A stretch of 64,000 nucleotides of DNA from contig NZ_JANUCT010000002.1 of NCBI RefSeq assembly GCF_024808875.1, positions 1 to 64,000 of the forward strand, given 5' to 3'. Below the pieces are notes generated by a model. That model ran no database searches and had not been told where the DNA came from. It saw only the letters and a program-made list of their open reading frames with translations. This document shows, piece after piece, positions 46,754 through 58,426 of the stretch (its first letter is position 1; the number at the start of each line of letters is the position of its first letter). This DNA is from Methylohalomonas lacus. Lineage in GTDB: Bacteria > Pseudomonadota > Gammaproteobacteria > Methylohalomonadales > Methylohalomonadaceae. Position numbers and translations under genes: made by a program.

Positions 46754-48148
46754 ATGACGGACAAGAAATTCCGTACGGAAAAAGACAGCATGGGTGAAGT
46801 GCAGGTGCCGGCCGATGCGCTGTATGCCGCCCAGACACAGCGCGCGGTCGATAACTTTCCCGTCAGTGGCCTGGCCATGCCGCGTGCCGTCATCCGTGCA
46901 CTGGGGCTCATCAAGGCAGCCACTGCTGCGGCAAACGCGCGTCTCGGTCTGATGGATCAGGCCATGAGCGATGCCATACAGGCGGCCGCCAACGAGGTTG
47001 CCGAAGGTCAGCATGACGCGCATTTTCCGGTTGATATATTTCAGACCGGTTCCGGCACCAGTTCGAACATGAACAGCAACGAGGTGATTGCACGGCTGGC
47101 CACGGACAAGCTCGGTGAAACAGTGCATCCCAACGATCACGTCAACATGGGGCAGAGCAGTAACGACGTGATCCCGACGGCCATTCACGTCAGTAGCTGT
47201 TTGCTGGCGCGGCAGGCGCTGCTGCCGGCGTTGCATCATCTGGCTGACACGATTGGCGAGCGTGCCGCGGAACTGGCGAATGTCGTGACCACCGGCCGTA
47301 CGCACCTGATGGATGCGATGCCGGTAACCCTGGGTCAGGAACTGTCGGGCTGGGAAACCCAGGTGCGTCATGGCATCGCGCGCGTCGAATCGGCCCTGAT
47401 ACGGTTGCAGGAATTGCCCCAGGGCGGCACCGCGGTCGGTACCGGCATCAACACGCCCCCCGAGTTCGGCCGCCTGGTTGCCGAGGAACTGCAGCAGGCG
47501 ACGGGCATTGCCTTCAGCCGCAAGGAGAACCTGTTCGAGGGTCTCAGTTCACAGGACGCGGCGGTCGAGATGAGCGGTCAGCTGAAGACGATCGCCGTCA
47601 GCCTGATGAAGATCGCCAACGACCTGCGCTGGATGAACAGCGGCCCGCTGGCCGGGCTGGCCGAGATTGCGCTGCCGAGCCTGCAGCCGGGCAGCAGTAT
47701 CATGCCGGGCAAGGTCAATCCGGTGATTCCGGAATCCGTGTGCATGGTCTGCGCCCAGGTTATCGGTAACGACACGACCATGACGGTCGCCGGCCAGTCG
47801 GGTAATTTCCAGCTTAATGTCATGCTGCCGGTAATTGCATATAACCTGTGCCAGAGCACCGAAATGCTGGCCAACAGTTCACGACTGCTCGCTGACAGCG
47901 CCATCGCCGGTTTCACGGTCAATGCAGAACGTCTGCAGGCGGCGCTGGATCTGAACCCGATCCTGGTAACGTCGCTGAATGCGGCTATCGGCTATGAAAA
48001 GGGCGCCAGTATCGCCAAGAAGGCGTATGCTGAAGGCCGTCCGGTGAAGGAAGTTGCCCGCGAAATGACCGATTTATCCGAGGCAGAACTGGACCGCCTA
48101 CTGGATCCGGCGGCGCTGGCCCAGGGCGGTATCGTCTCACAGAACTAA
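46754..48148 (+). CDS. fumC: Fumarate hydratase class II
   Basis: 464 residues. The iron-independent fumarase of the TCA cycle. QTGSGTSSNMNSNEVIA (about residues 97-113), TGRTHLMDAMPVTLGQE, and the superfamily signature GSSIMPGKVNPVIPE (about 315-329). The class is oxygen-stable, in contrast to class I. Upstream is the type A/B repeat. Confidence 0.97.
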   Translation: MTDKKFRTEKDSMGEVQVPADALYAAQTQRAVDNFPVSGLAMPRAVIRALGLIKAATAAANARLGLMDQAMSDAIQAAANEVAEGQHDAHFPVDIFQTGSGTSSNMNSNEVIARLATDKLGETVHPNDHVNMGQSSNDVIPTAIHVSSCLLARQALLPALHHLADTIGERAAELANVVTTGRTHLMDAMPVTLGQELSGWETQVRHGIARVESALIRLQELPQGGTAVGTGINTPPEFGRLVAEELQQATGIAFSRKENLFEGLSSQDAAVEMSGQLKTIAVSLMKIANDLRWMNSGPLAGLAEIALPSLQPGSSIMPGKVNPVIPESVCMVCAQVIGNDTTMTVAGQSGNFQLNVMLPVIAYNLCQSTEMLANSSRLLADSAIAGFTVNAERLQAALDLNPILVTSLNAAIGYEKGASIAKKAYAEGRPVKEVAREMTDLSEAELDRLLDPAALAQGGIVSQN

Positions 48149-48231
48149 TGTGTGGCGCAGCGGTTGCGCATGCGCCCGCACGGGTTTGCCGGTAATACTG
48201 GTGGTTGATGGGAGGGTCTACGGAGGTGAGT

Positions 48232-48606
48232 GTGAAGACAGTGCTGTACGCCGACGATCATCAGTTGTTTGTCGACCGTGTCAGGTCACGTGTCGAACAG
48301 GCCGGCTATGCGCTGCTTATCGCCGCCACTGGCGAGCAGGCATTACAGCTGTGCCAGGAAGAGAACCCGGACCTGTTACTGCTGGACAGTAAGCTGGCCG
48401 GATTTGATGGCATACGGGTGGTACAGCTGCTGCGCGACGACGGCTACAACAATCCCATCGTTGTACTGGCGCAGGCCGAATCCGAGCAGGAACGCGATCG
48501 TGCCATAGCGGCGGGTTGCGATGACTATATTGGCAAAACGACCGATGGCGGCTGTGTTGATCAAATGCTGAAGCGTCACCTGCAGGACGCCAGCGGTATT
48601 TTCTGA
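48232..48606 (+). CDS. Single-domain (CheY-like) response regulator
   Basis: 124 residues, receiver domain only. Acidic pair D8-D9, phospho-acceptor D52 in LLLLDSKLAG, and the conserved lysine in DDYIGKTTDG. The usual Thr/Ser after the fourth strand is alanine (IVVLAQAE), which is unusual. GGAGG five bases before the GTG at 48232 supports this start; earlier in-frame starts at 48208 and 48226 are less convincing. No histidine kinase gene is nearby. It follows fumC by 83 bases. Confidence 0.85.
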   Translation: MKTVLYADDHQLFVDRVRSRVEQAGYALLIAATGEQALQLCQEENPDLLLLDSKLAGFDGIRVVQLLRDDGYNNPIVVLAQAESEQERDRAIAAGCDDYIGKTTDGGCVDQMLKRHLQDASGIF

Positions 48607-48650
48607 CGCCGGCCAGGTTGTGCCCCCGGCAAACGCGCGGGGCAGTCCTC

Positions 48651-49583
48651 TCAGGACGCTGCCTGTACTGGCTGGTTTTCCCGGTGACCGTACAGCAGTC
48701 CATTGCGGGCATTGTCAAAAATGGCGACGGCAGCGGGATGCTGCAGGCGTCGTTCGGTGGAAACCAGGTAGTAGGATTCGGTGACATCGTCGATGTCGGC
48801 GATGCACTCGACCCCATAGCTCGACAGCAGTCGCTGCTTCATGACACTGGGTGCCACGAAAATGCCGGCGCCCGCCTCGCCCAGGTAGCGTTGCAGTGTG
48901 CTGTCTTCAAACTCGCCGCTAATGGCCGGTGTGATATCGTTTTTTCTAAACCACTGTTCCAGCGAACGCCGTAGCGGCGCTTCCATCGTCGGTAACAGCA
49001 ACGGTGCCTTGTCGAGGCATTCTGGAAAGTCTTCCCGATAGAGCCGCGCGTGATCGCTGGCGGCAAAAAACGCAATACCGCTGTCACCCAGATGGTGGTT
49101 ATAGGCGCGGATATTGCCGCCGCTTTTCAGCGGTGTATCCGCCAGGATTATATCAATACGGTGTAGCGACAGATCGGCAATCAGATCGTCGAACTGGCCG
49201 TTACGACAGGTGATGCTGGTATTCTCGAATGCGAACACCGGCTTGATGAATTCGCTGCTCAGCAATGGTGGCATGATGTCGACGATGCCGATTCTCAGCG
49301 GCTGGCTGTTGTTCTGCGTGCCGCGTTTGAGCATGTCGGTGAGCTCGTTGCCAAGCTGGAAGATATTGTCCGCGTAGTCGAAAACCATGCGGCCGACATC
49401 CGTCAGGATCAGCTTACGGCCGTTACGGTTGAACAGTCGTGCTTCCAGCCGTACTTCAAATTCGCCGATCTGGCCACTGATCGTCTGTGGCGTCAGGTGC
49501 AGAACTTCGGCGGCACGGGCGATGGTGCCTTCCCGCGCCACAGTCCAGAAATAATACAGGTGATTGTAATTCAGGGTCCGCAT
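48651..49583 (-). CDS. nhaR: LysR-family regulator, NhaR-like
   Basis: 310 residues. Winged helix at 1-62: LNYNHLYYFWTVAREGTIARAAEVLHLTPQTISGQI in segments, the NhaR subfamily pattern (N-Y-N-H-L-Y-Y-F-W). A substrate-binding domain follows from about 90. E. coli NhaR activates the sodium-proton antiporter gene nhaA in response to Na+. No antiporter gene lies in this window, so the target is unknown. The start at 49583 is chosen by homology; a frame extension to 49652 has no support. Confidence 0.82.
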   Translation of the reverse strand: MRTLNYNHLYYFWTVAREGTIARAAEVLHLTPQTISGQIGEFEVRLEARLFNRNGRKLILTDVGRMVFDYADNIFQLGNELTDMLKRGTQNNSQPLRIGIVDIMPPLLSSEFIKPVFAFENTSITCRNGQFDDLIADLSLHRIDIILADTPLKSGGNIRAYNHHLGDSGIAFFAASDHARLYREDFPECLDKAPLLLPTMEAPLRRSLEQWFRKNDITPAISGEFEDSTLQRYLGEAGAGIFVAPSVMKQRLLSSYGVECIADIDDVTESYYLVSTERRLQHPAAVAIFDNARNGLLYGHRENQPVQAAS

Positions 49584-49713
49584 AGCTACATCTTGCGTAA
49601 AAGACAGACGGGCAGGGCCGCGATTTGGACTTCGCACGTCAATATCGTACAAACGCCCCTGCTCGAATATTTGCGACCGGTGTGTTCGGGGGAAGTTCAG
49701 AACAGAACAAACA

Positions 49714-49743
49714 AAAACGGGTCTCCGCAGGGAGACCCGTTTT
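49714..49743. terminator. Bidirectional intrinsic terminator after acnA
   Basis: AAAACGGGTCTCC (49714-49726), loop GCAG, GGAGACCCGTTTT (49731-49743): thirteen perfect pairs with A and T runs on both sides. It lies 33 bases past the acnA stop (minus strand) and is the clearest intrinsic terminator in the window. Confidence 0.88.
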
Positions 49744-49776
49744 CATGTGCCGATTTCGGGGTTGTTCAGCTTCGCT

Positions 49777-52524
<2,748 letters not shown>

Positions 52525-52790
52525 GTAGCAGCTCCACAATGTTGGATCGAAATCAGTGCCCGGTCAGCGCCAGGCTGTCACTTCCAGTTAAACGGGGCAC
52601 CCGTCGTGGCCATCAGCCCCGGCTCCGTTTCGTTGGCATTACCTGGTTACCGGCGTGAACGGGGTATGGATTTGACGGAACGCGTGCCCGGATGGCGCGG
52701 CGGCTTCGTGCTGCCGCGGCCCTCAGCGAGCCGCCTATTATGCTTGATTTGGCCGCCCGGTGACAGGTTTGCCGGTCTTTTTCCTGGCGT

Positions 52791-53888
52791 TCAGCGCAGG
52801 CTGCTGTCGATCCGCGCGCTGCCCAGGCACTCCTCGCCGGCGTAGAGCACTACGTACTGGCCCGGCGTGACGGCGCGCTGTGGCGCGCTGAACGCTACAT
52901 GGATGCGGCCGTCACCGGCGTCGCTCACGCTGCAGTGCTGGTCCGGCTGTCGGTAACGGGTCTTGGCGCTGCAGTCGAGCGGCAGGCCAGGTGCCGTACC
53001 GGCGACCCAGTGCACCTCGGAGGCCAACAGCGCGGTCGAATACAGCAGCGGATGATCCTGGCCCTGGGCGACGGTCAGCACGTTCGTGTCGATATCCTTG
53101 GCGACGACGTACCAGGGTGCGTCGGGCATGCCACGCACACCGCCGATATTCAGACCCTGGCGCTGGCCGAGGGTGTAGAACATGACGCCGTCGTGTTCGC
53201 CGATGACCTGGCCCTCGGGGGTCTGGATCGGCCCCGGTTTCGGCGTCAGGTACTGACCGAGAAATTCGCGGAACGGTTTTTCACCGATGAAGCAGATGCC
53301 GGTGCTGTCCTTCTTGTCATGGGTGGCGAAACCGGCTGCGGCTGCCAGCCGACGGACTTCCGGCTTGCTCAGTTCACCGAGCGGGAACAGTGTGCGTGCG
53401 AGTTGCGGCTGGCCAAGCCGGCAGAGGAAGTAGCTCTGGTCCTTGTTCCGATCGACGGCCTTGAGCAGACGGTAGCGGCCATCACGCTCGTCGATGCGCG
53501 CGTAGTGGCCGGTGGCGACGCGTTCGGCACCGAGTGCAAGGATATGCTCGACGAAGGCGTCGAACTTGATCGACTGGTTGCAGAGCACGTCCGGGTTGGG
53601 TGTATGGCCGGCGGCGTATTCGGCCAGAAAGCGGCTGAACACCGAATCCCAGTAGGCCTGCGACAGGTTGACGGTATTCAACGGGATGTCCAGCTGTTCG
53701 CACACGGCCAGCGCGTCGGCGACGTCTGCTTCCGCCGCGCAATAACCGGGCCGGTCATCGCCTTCCCAGTTTTTCATGAACAGCCCCTGCAGGCGGTAAC
53801 CGCGCTGTTGCAACAGCAATGCGGTGACGGACGAGTCAACGCCGCCGGACAGGGCAACGACGATGGGCGCGGTCTCAGGGCTGGGCAC
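52791..53888 (-). CDS. mnmA: tRNA-specific 2-thiouridylase MnmA
   Basis: 365 residues. Thiolates U34 of tRNA for Lys, Glu and Gln. The PP-loop is ALSGGVDSSVTALLL (about residues 13-27). Catalytic cysteines are in NPDVLCNQSIKF and DSTGICFIGEKPF. Paired with nudJ 16 bases upstream, as in E. coli, but hflD and purB do not follow. The 266 bases between acnA and mnmA hold no gene that I can see. Confidence 0.97.
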   Translation of the reverse strand: MPSPETAPIVVALSGGVDSSVTALLLQQRGYRLQGLFMKNWEGDDRPGYCAAEADVADALAVCEQLDIPLNTVNLSQAYWDSVFSRFLAEYAAGHTPNPDVLCNQSIKFDAFVEHILALGAERVATGHYARIDERDGRYRLLKAVDRNKDQSYFLCRLGQPQLARTLFPLGELSKPEVRRLAAAAGFATHDKKDSTGICFIGEKPFREFLGQYLTPKPGPIQTPEGQVIGEHDGVMFYTLGQRQGLNIGGVRGMPDAPWYVVAKDIDTNVLTVAQGQDHPLLYSTALLASEVHWVAGTAPGLPLDCSAKTRYRQPDQHCSVSDAGDGRIHVAFSAPQRAVTPGQYVVLYAGEECLGSARIDSSLR

Positions 53889-53904
53889 GGCGAATGGACG
53901 TGGT

Positions 53905-54390
53905 CTATTCGGTCGCTGACAGATGCATCAGCATTTCCAGGGAATAGCGCCGGCCGGACAGGTAGTCATCGACACAGCGCGGCACCAGTTCGCTGCGCAG
54001 CCGTGTACCCAACTCGGCGATTTCCGCACGATTGAGCCAGAGTGTGCGCAGAATGCCGTCATCGAGCCGGACGTCGCCAGCCGGTGCGCGGGCATTGCCG
54101 GCAAAGCAGAAGCGCAGGTAGGTCACACCGACACGCGGGTTCGGGTACAGGTATACGCCGATCAAGGTCTGCGGTTTGAATTCATAGCCAGTTTCCTCGC
54201 GTACCTCGCGGCGGGCGGCTTCAAGCAGCGTCTCGCCCGGTTCCAGATGTCCGGCCGGCTGGTTGATGAAGATACCGCCATCGGCTTCTTCCTCGACCAG
54301 CAGGAAGTGGCCGTCGCGTTCGATGATGGCGGCGACGGTGACGTTGGGCTTCCAGGGGCGCTCGGCGGCGGACTCAGCAGTCTGGTTCAT
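53905..54390 (-). CDS. nudJ: NUDIX hydrolase, NudJ-like
   Basis: 161 residues. The Nudix box is complete: G47-HLEPGE then REVREETGYE (about residues 47-70). NVTVAAIIERDGHFLLVEEE and FINQPAGHLEPGE are NudJ features. In E. coli NudJ is a phosphatase with activity on HMP-PP and nucleoside di/triphosphates. Directly upstream of mnmA in the same direction, the conserved pair. Confidence 0.9.
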   Translation of the reverse strand: MNQTAESAAERPWKPNVTVAAIIERDGHFLLVEEEADGGIFINQPAGHLEPGETLLEAARREVREETGYEFKPQTLIGVYLYPNPRVGVTYLRFCFAGNARAPAGDVRLDDGILRTLWLNRAEIAELGTRLRSELVPRCVDDYLSGRRYSLEMLMHLSATE

Positions 54391-54498
54391 TCGTGATCGG
54401 GTTGTCCGTGTTGATGGGTCGGTACCGCAAGTCGGGCGGAGTGCAAAACATGCCTATTGTCACAATATTCGAACTGCAACGCACGCGGTTGCCGCGAC

Positions 54499-57400
54499 TT
54501 ACGGCGTCATTTCGGGCAGTAGCGGCGGTGACTGCGGCGCCTGTTGGGTGCGCGTCATCTGTTCGATGACCGGGTCTTCCCAACTGCCGGTAATACGGTA
54601 TTGGTAGCCAAGCATGCGGTTGATTTGCTTGGGAATGGATTCAAATATCTGCCCGGTCAGGAATATGGCCGCGCCGACGCCGATGCCGATCGGCCCGAAC
54701 AGGGCGCTGGCCACCGGCAGACTGTCACTGACCTGCGGGACCACGGAAACGATCTGGTCGTAATTGCGTTCCGCCAGGCCGGTGCGACCGGTCACCGTGA
54801 TCAGTGCGGCCGGCCCCTCCATGGTCAGGTCGCTGGTATAGGCCTGGCCGTCCTCGAGGGAAAAGCTGCCGCGAATGCGGTCAAAGGCAAAGCCCTTGCT
54901 GAACAGATCCTCGAAGTCCAGCGACAGGCGCCGCGGCAATGTCTGGATACTGAGCAGGCCGAACAGGCGGCCGGCCTTGGGATCGATATCCAGGAACCGG
55001 CCCTCTTCGATGGCAAGATCGAGTGAACCATTCAGACTGGCGAGGCTGAAAGTCATCGGGCTGCCGGGCCAGCTGGCCTGCATGCGGAGTGCTGTCTGGC
55101 CGCCAGCGATGGTTTCGTCGGTATAGCCGAAAGTCGACAGCATCTCGCCGATACGCTCGGACTGCAGCTCGAGATTGAATTGTGATCGCGTCGCCCGGGC
55201 GGTGTTCTGCCAGGTGCCGTTGCCGCTAATATCGAGCCCGGGCTTGTGGAACCCGATCTCGCGGATGTCGAGTCCGCGCGTCGTCCTGTCGGCTGTCAGC
55301 CGGAAGCGGCCGAGATCGGAGTCACCGTAGCGGAAGTCCGCGACGCTGACCTCCAGAGCCGGAAAATCGCGCGGGTCGAAGTTCTGCTCATCGTTGTCGT
55401 CGGTGCGTTCCTCGATGGGCTGCAGGTGCAGGCGTTCGAACTCGGCGTTGACCGTGCCGCGGCTCAGATCGGCAGGCAGATCGGCGTGCCCGGCGATCGC
55501 CGGGCCATCCAGTCGCAGGCGGCGACTGGCGTCGGCGTTAACCGCGAAAGCCAGCCGCGTATTGTTGAAGCGCTGACCATAAACGGCCAGCGTGTCGGCA
55601 CGAATATCGATGTCGAAGGGTTTTATGGTTGCGTCGGCCAGCACCGCGGTGTCATGGGCGGCGAGGAAATCCAGCCAGGCATCGACATCCAGTGTGTCCA
55701 TGCGGCCGTCGATGACAACGCGATTGTCGCTGACGGCCGCGGCCTTGTTGCCGCCGAGGCGAACGGCAAGGCCATCGCCGCTCTGGCGGGCGTTCAGTAT
55801 GTCGGCGTAATCCAGTGTCAGCCCGGTTACGGCGGCGTCGGTACCGTCCGCCAGTTCCAGCTGCAGCTGCAGTGGCCGTCGCTCGGTCGCCGGCTTGCCC
55901 AGCGGCGGTGGCAGATCGAGTGCCATGCCATCCAGGTCACTGCTAATCGACAGTTGTTCCGCCTTGTCGCCGGGGGTGGCGGCCTCGATCTCGAACTGCC
56001 AGTAGCTGGCGCCCTGCACGTGTTCGCGTAACAGCTTGGTGGCGGTCGTGCTGTCGGCGATCTTGTCCCGGACTATCCGTTCGAGCAGGTCAACGTCGGC
56101 CCGGCCTTGCATGCGCAAGCGTACCGGCGCGTTGTCGCCGGCGGCACGGCTGATGGTCAGATCGACCGGTGTCTCATAGTACGTGGCCCTGAGATCGCGC
56201 GAGTCGATCTTGTCATTATTGAAGGCAATGTAGCCCCGGGCCTGTTCCAGCGTCAGGCCCAGGCCGGGTGAAACGATGCGGTTGTCCAGCAGCTCGATCT
56301 CGCCGCTGACAACATCCTCGCCTTCCGGAAACAGGGCGACAGCCAGCGCCAGGTCGATATCGAGATCACCGGCCAGTTCCAGATCCAGCAGCCGCTGGAT
56401 GGCGCCGCGCTCGCGCAGCGGACTGTCCTGCAGGAAGCGGCGTGCATCGGCTGTGCTGCCGCGCGCCTGGCCGTCAATGTTCAGGGTGTGGTCCTCGGCA
56501 TACAGATCGCTGATCGTTGCCTCAACGTCATGCAGACGCGCGTTGTAGACATCGGCACCCGGTATTCGGACGATGAGCCGGTCGTCATCGATACTCACCT
56601 CGCCATCGATGTGATAGATCGGCGGCCACTCCGGGTGGTAGACCATGTTGACGTCGTTGAATTGCGACTCGAGCTTGAATTGCCCCTGGCCGTCTTTGAA
56701 GGGGAATTCGTCGAGATCGCCGCGCAGGACCAGGTCGGCGCGGGCCAGACGACCGCTGACCAGCCCGTCGCGCAGCCAGTTCTTCAGCTTATCCTTGGCC
56801 GGTTGCGGGATGAAGCGTTTCAGCGGTTCGATATCACCGCCCGACAATGTCGCGGCCAGATCGACGTGCGTGCCGTCGGCACCGTCCAGTTGCAGCTTGC
56901 CACGCAGGCTCAGGCGTTGCGGTCGGGTGTCGATATGCAGACCGTCGCTGCGCAACAGCCAGCTGTCGCCAGCGTGCCGGAACCAGTCGACCGTACCGGT
57001 GACGCCGATGTCGTTGATCGGCGCCGCAAACAGTGTCGGGTCGGCAATGCCCAGTGTCTGGCTGGCCAGGCGCAGGCGGCCGCGCTGTTCGTTCAGGGCA
57101 AACTCGGCACTGATGCCACTGACCCGGTTACGCTGGCTGATGCTGTCGATGCCGACTTCGCTCAGCCGGCCGCTGAGCTGCCAACCGTCCGCTGTCTCGT
57201 GCCGGTAAAGCAGCTGCTCGATATGACCATGTGGTTGATTGCTCCCGGTCCAGTCAGCGAGCGTTGTCGCCAGGCGTCCATCCATGCCGGCGAGGCCGAT
57301 TACGTCCTCAATGGCGAGGTGGCTGACATAGGCTGATTCGACACGCTGCCCCGACGCCGTGCGTTTACCGCTGGCCCGCAGTATCGTTTCCGGCCAGTTG

Positions 57401-58371
57401 CCGTTCCAGGTCTGCAGGCGGCTGATACGGGCCGCCGCCTGCCAGCTGTCGTCACTGTCGCGTTGCAGGTTGAACATGCCGCTAAACTCGCGAATCAGGT
57501 TACTGTTGCCGTGTCCGCGAACCAGTGTGTCTTCCAGTGCCAGCAGGCCGTTCACATGGCTGAGGCGCGCGTTCTGCCACTTGCTCCACAGGCGCACGTC
57601 GGCACGGCCGGCGCGGATGTTGATATCCTGCCAGCGGCTGTACTGGGGCCAGGCCGAGGGCTTGATTTTGCGGCCCTCGATATAGATCGTGCCGGCCCAG
57701 TCGCTGGTTAACAGGTCGCCGTTGATGTCCATGGCAAAGCGTACGGCGTCGCCGTAGTGCTGTGGCAGCCGGGCGGCGCCATCGATCTGCGTGCGCCCTT
57801 GCCAGTGGCGTAGATTGAGCGTGGTGTCGCTCAGTCTCAGCGGCGGCTGATTACCCTGTTCGTCGATTACCAGCAAGCGGGTATCGCGCAGGCTGATCAG
57901 GGGCTGGCTGAGCAGCCAGTTGCCGAACTGGCCGGTCTGCTCCGGATTGGTTGTCGACGCGCTATCGAAGCGTTGGTCAGTGAAGCGGAGCAGGCCATCA
58001 CGGCTGTGGATCAGCTTCAGCCGCGCCCCCGAAATCACCAGAGATTCCGGCATCGGTTGCTGGTGCCATAGGCTGGCGAGGACGGCGAGACGGATATCGG
58101 CGCTGGCGAAACCGGCCAGCGGCCGCCCGCCTTCCGGTGCATGCAGGGTTACACCCTTGAGGTGCAGTTGCGGTTGCCAGCCCTGCCACTGGGCACTGAC
58201 CGCATCAATGCTGACGGGATAGCCGCTGTACTGGCTGACGAGTTGCTCGATATCGGCCCGATAGTCATCAATGCCGGGCAGCAGCAGCCGGACGATGGTC
58301 ACGGCAACGGCGGCCAGCAGTATCAGGCCGCCGACCAGATACCAGCAGGCATTATAAAACTGACGGATCAT
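54499..58371 (-). CDS. yhdP: YhdP-family AsmA-like envelope protein
   Basis: 1290 residues. One N-terminal transmembrane helix (about 10-30) and a very long beta-rich periplasmic part with repeating groove pattern (DUF3971, then AsmA-like C-terminal domain with FGYTDETIAGGQTALRM and AIEEGRFLDIDPKAGRLFGL). YhdP, TamB and YdbH are thought to carry phospholipids between membranes. Next to rng as in E. coli (yhdP-rng). The last part is hydrophobic (LFGPIGIGVGAAIFLTG), also typical. Confidence 0.93.
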   Translation of the reverse strand: MIRQFYNACWYLVGGLILLAAVAVTIVRLLLPGIDDYRADIEQLVSQYSGYPVSIDAVSAQWQGWQPQLHLKGVTLHAPEGGRPLAGFASADIRLAVLASLWHQQPMPESLVISGARLKLIHSRDGLLRFTDQRFDSASTTNPEQTGQFGNWLLSQPLISLRDTRLLVIDEQGNQPPLRLSDTTLNLRHWQGRTQIDGAARLPQHYGDAVRFAMDINGDLLTSDWAGTIYIEGRKIKPSAWPQYSRWQDINIRAGRADVRLWSKWQNARLSHVNGLLALEDTLVRGHGNSNLIREFSGMFNLQRDSDDSWQAAARISRLQTWNGNWPETILRASGKRTASGQRVESAYVSHLAIEDVIGLAGMDGRLATTLADWTGSNQPHGHIEQLLYRHETADGWQLSGRLSEVGIDSISQRNRVSGISAEFALNEQRGRLRLASQTLGIADPTLFAAPINDIGVTGTVDWFRHAGDSWLLRSDGLHIDTRPQRLSLRGKLQLDGADGTHVDLAATLSGGDIEPLKRFIPQPAKDKLKNWLRDGLVSGRLARADLVLRGDLDEFPFKDGQGQFKLESQFNDVNMVYHPEWPPIYHIDGEVSIDDDRLIVRIPGADVYNARLHDVEATISDLYAEDHTLNIDGQARGSTADARRFLQDSPLRERGAIQRLLDLELAGDLDIDLALAVALFPEGEDVVSGEIELLDNRIVSPGLGLTLEQARGYIAFNNDKIDSRDLRATYYETPVDLTISRAAGDNAPVRLRMQGRADVDLLERIVRDKIADSTTATKLLREHVQGASYWQFEIEAATPGDKAEQLSISSDLDGMALDLPPPLGKPATERRPLQLQLELADGTDAAVTGLTLDYADILNARQSGDGLAVRLGGNKAAAVSDNRVVIDGRMDTLDVDAWLDFLAAHDTAVLADATIKPFDIDIRADTLAVYGQRFNNTRLAFAVNADASRRLRLDGPAIAGHADLPADLSRGTVNAEFERLHLQPIEERTDDNDEQNFDPRDFPALEVSVADFRYGDSDLGRFRLTADRTTRGLDIREIGFHKPGLDISGNGTWQNTARATRSQFNLELQSERIGEMLSTFGYTDETIAGGQTALRMQASWPGSPMTFSLASLNGSLDLAIEEGRFLDIDPKAGRLFGLLSIQTLPRRLSLDFEDLFSKGFAFDRIRGSFSLEDGQAYTSDLTMEGPAALITVTGRTGLAERNYDQIVSVVPQVSDSLPVASALFGPIGIGVGAAIFLTGQIFESIPKQINRMLGYQYRITGSWEDPVIEQMTRTQQAPQSPPLLPEMTP

Positions 58372-58426
58372 GGCTCACTGCAGGTGGTTGTCAGGGGCAG
58401 GTAAAGCGTCTGGCCGTACAACGGAA

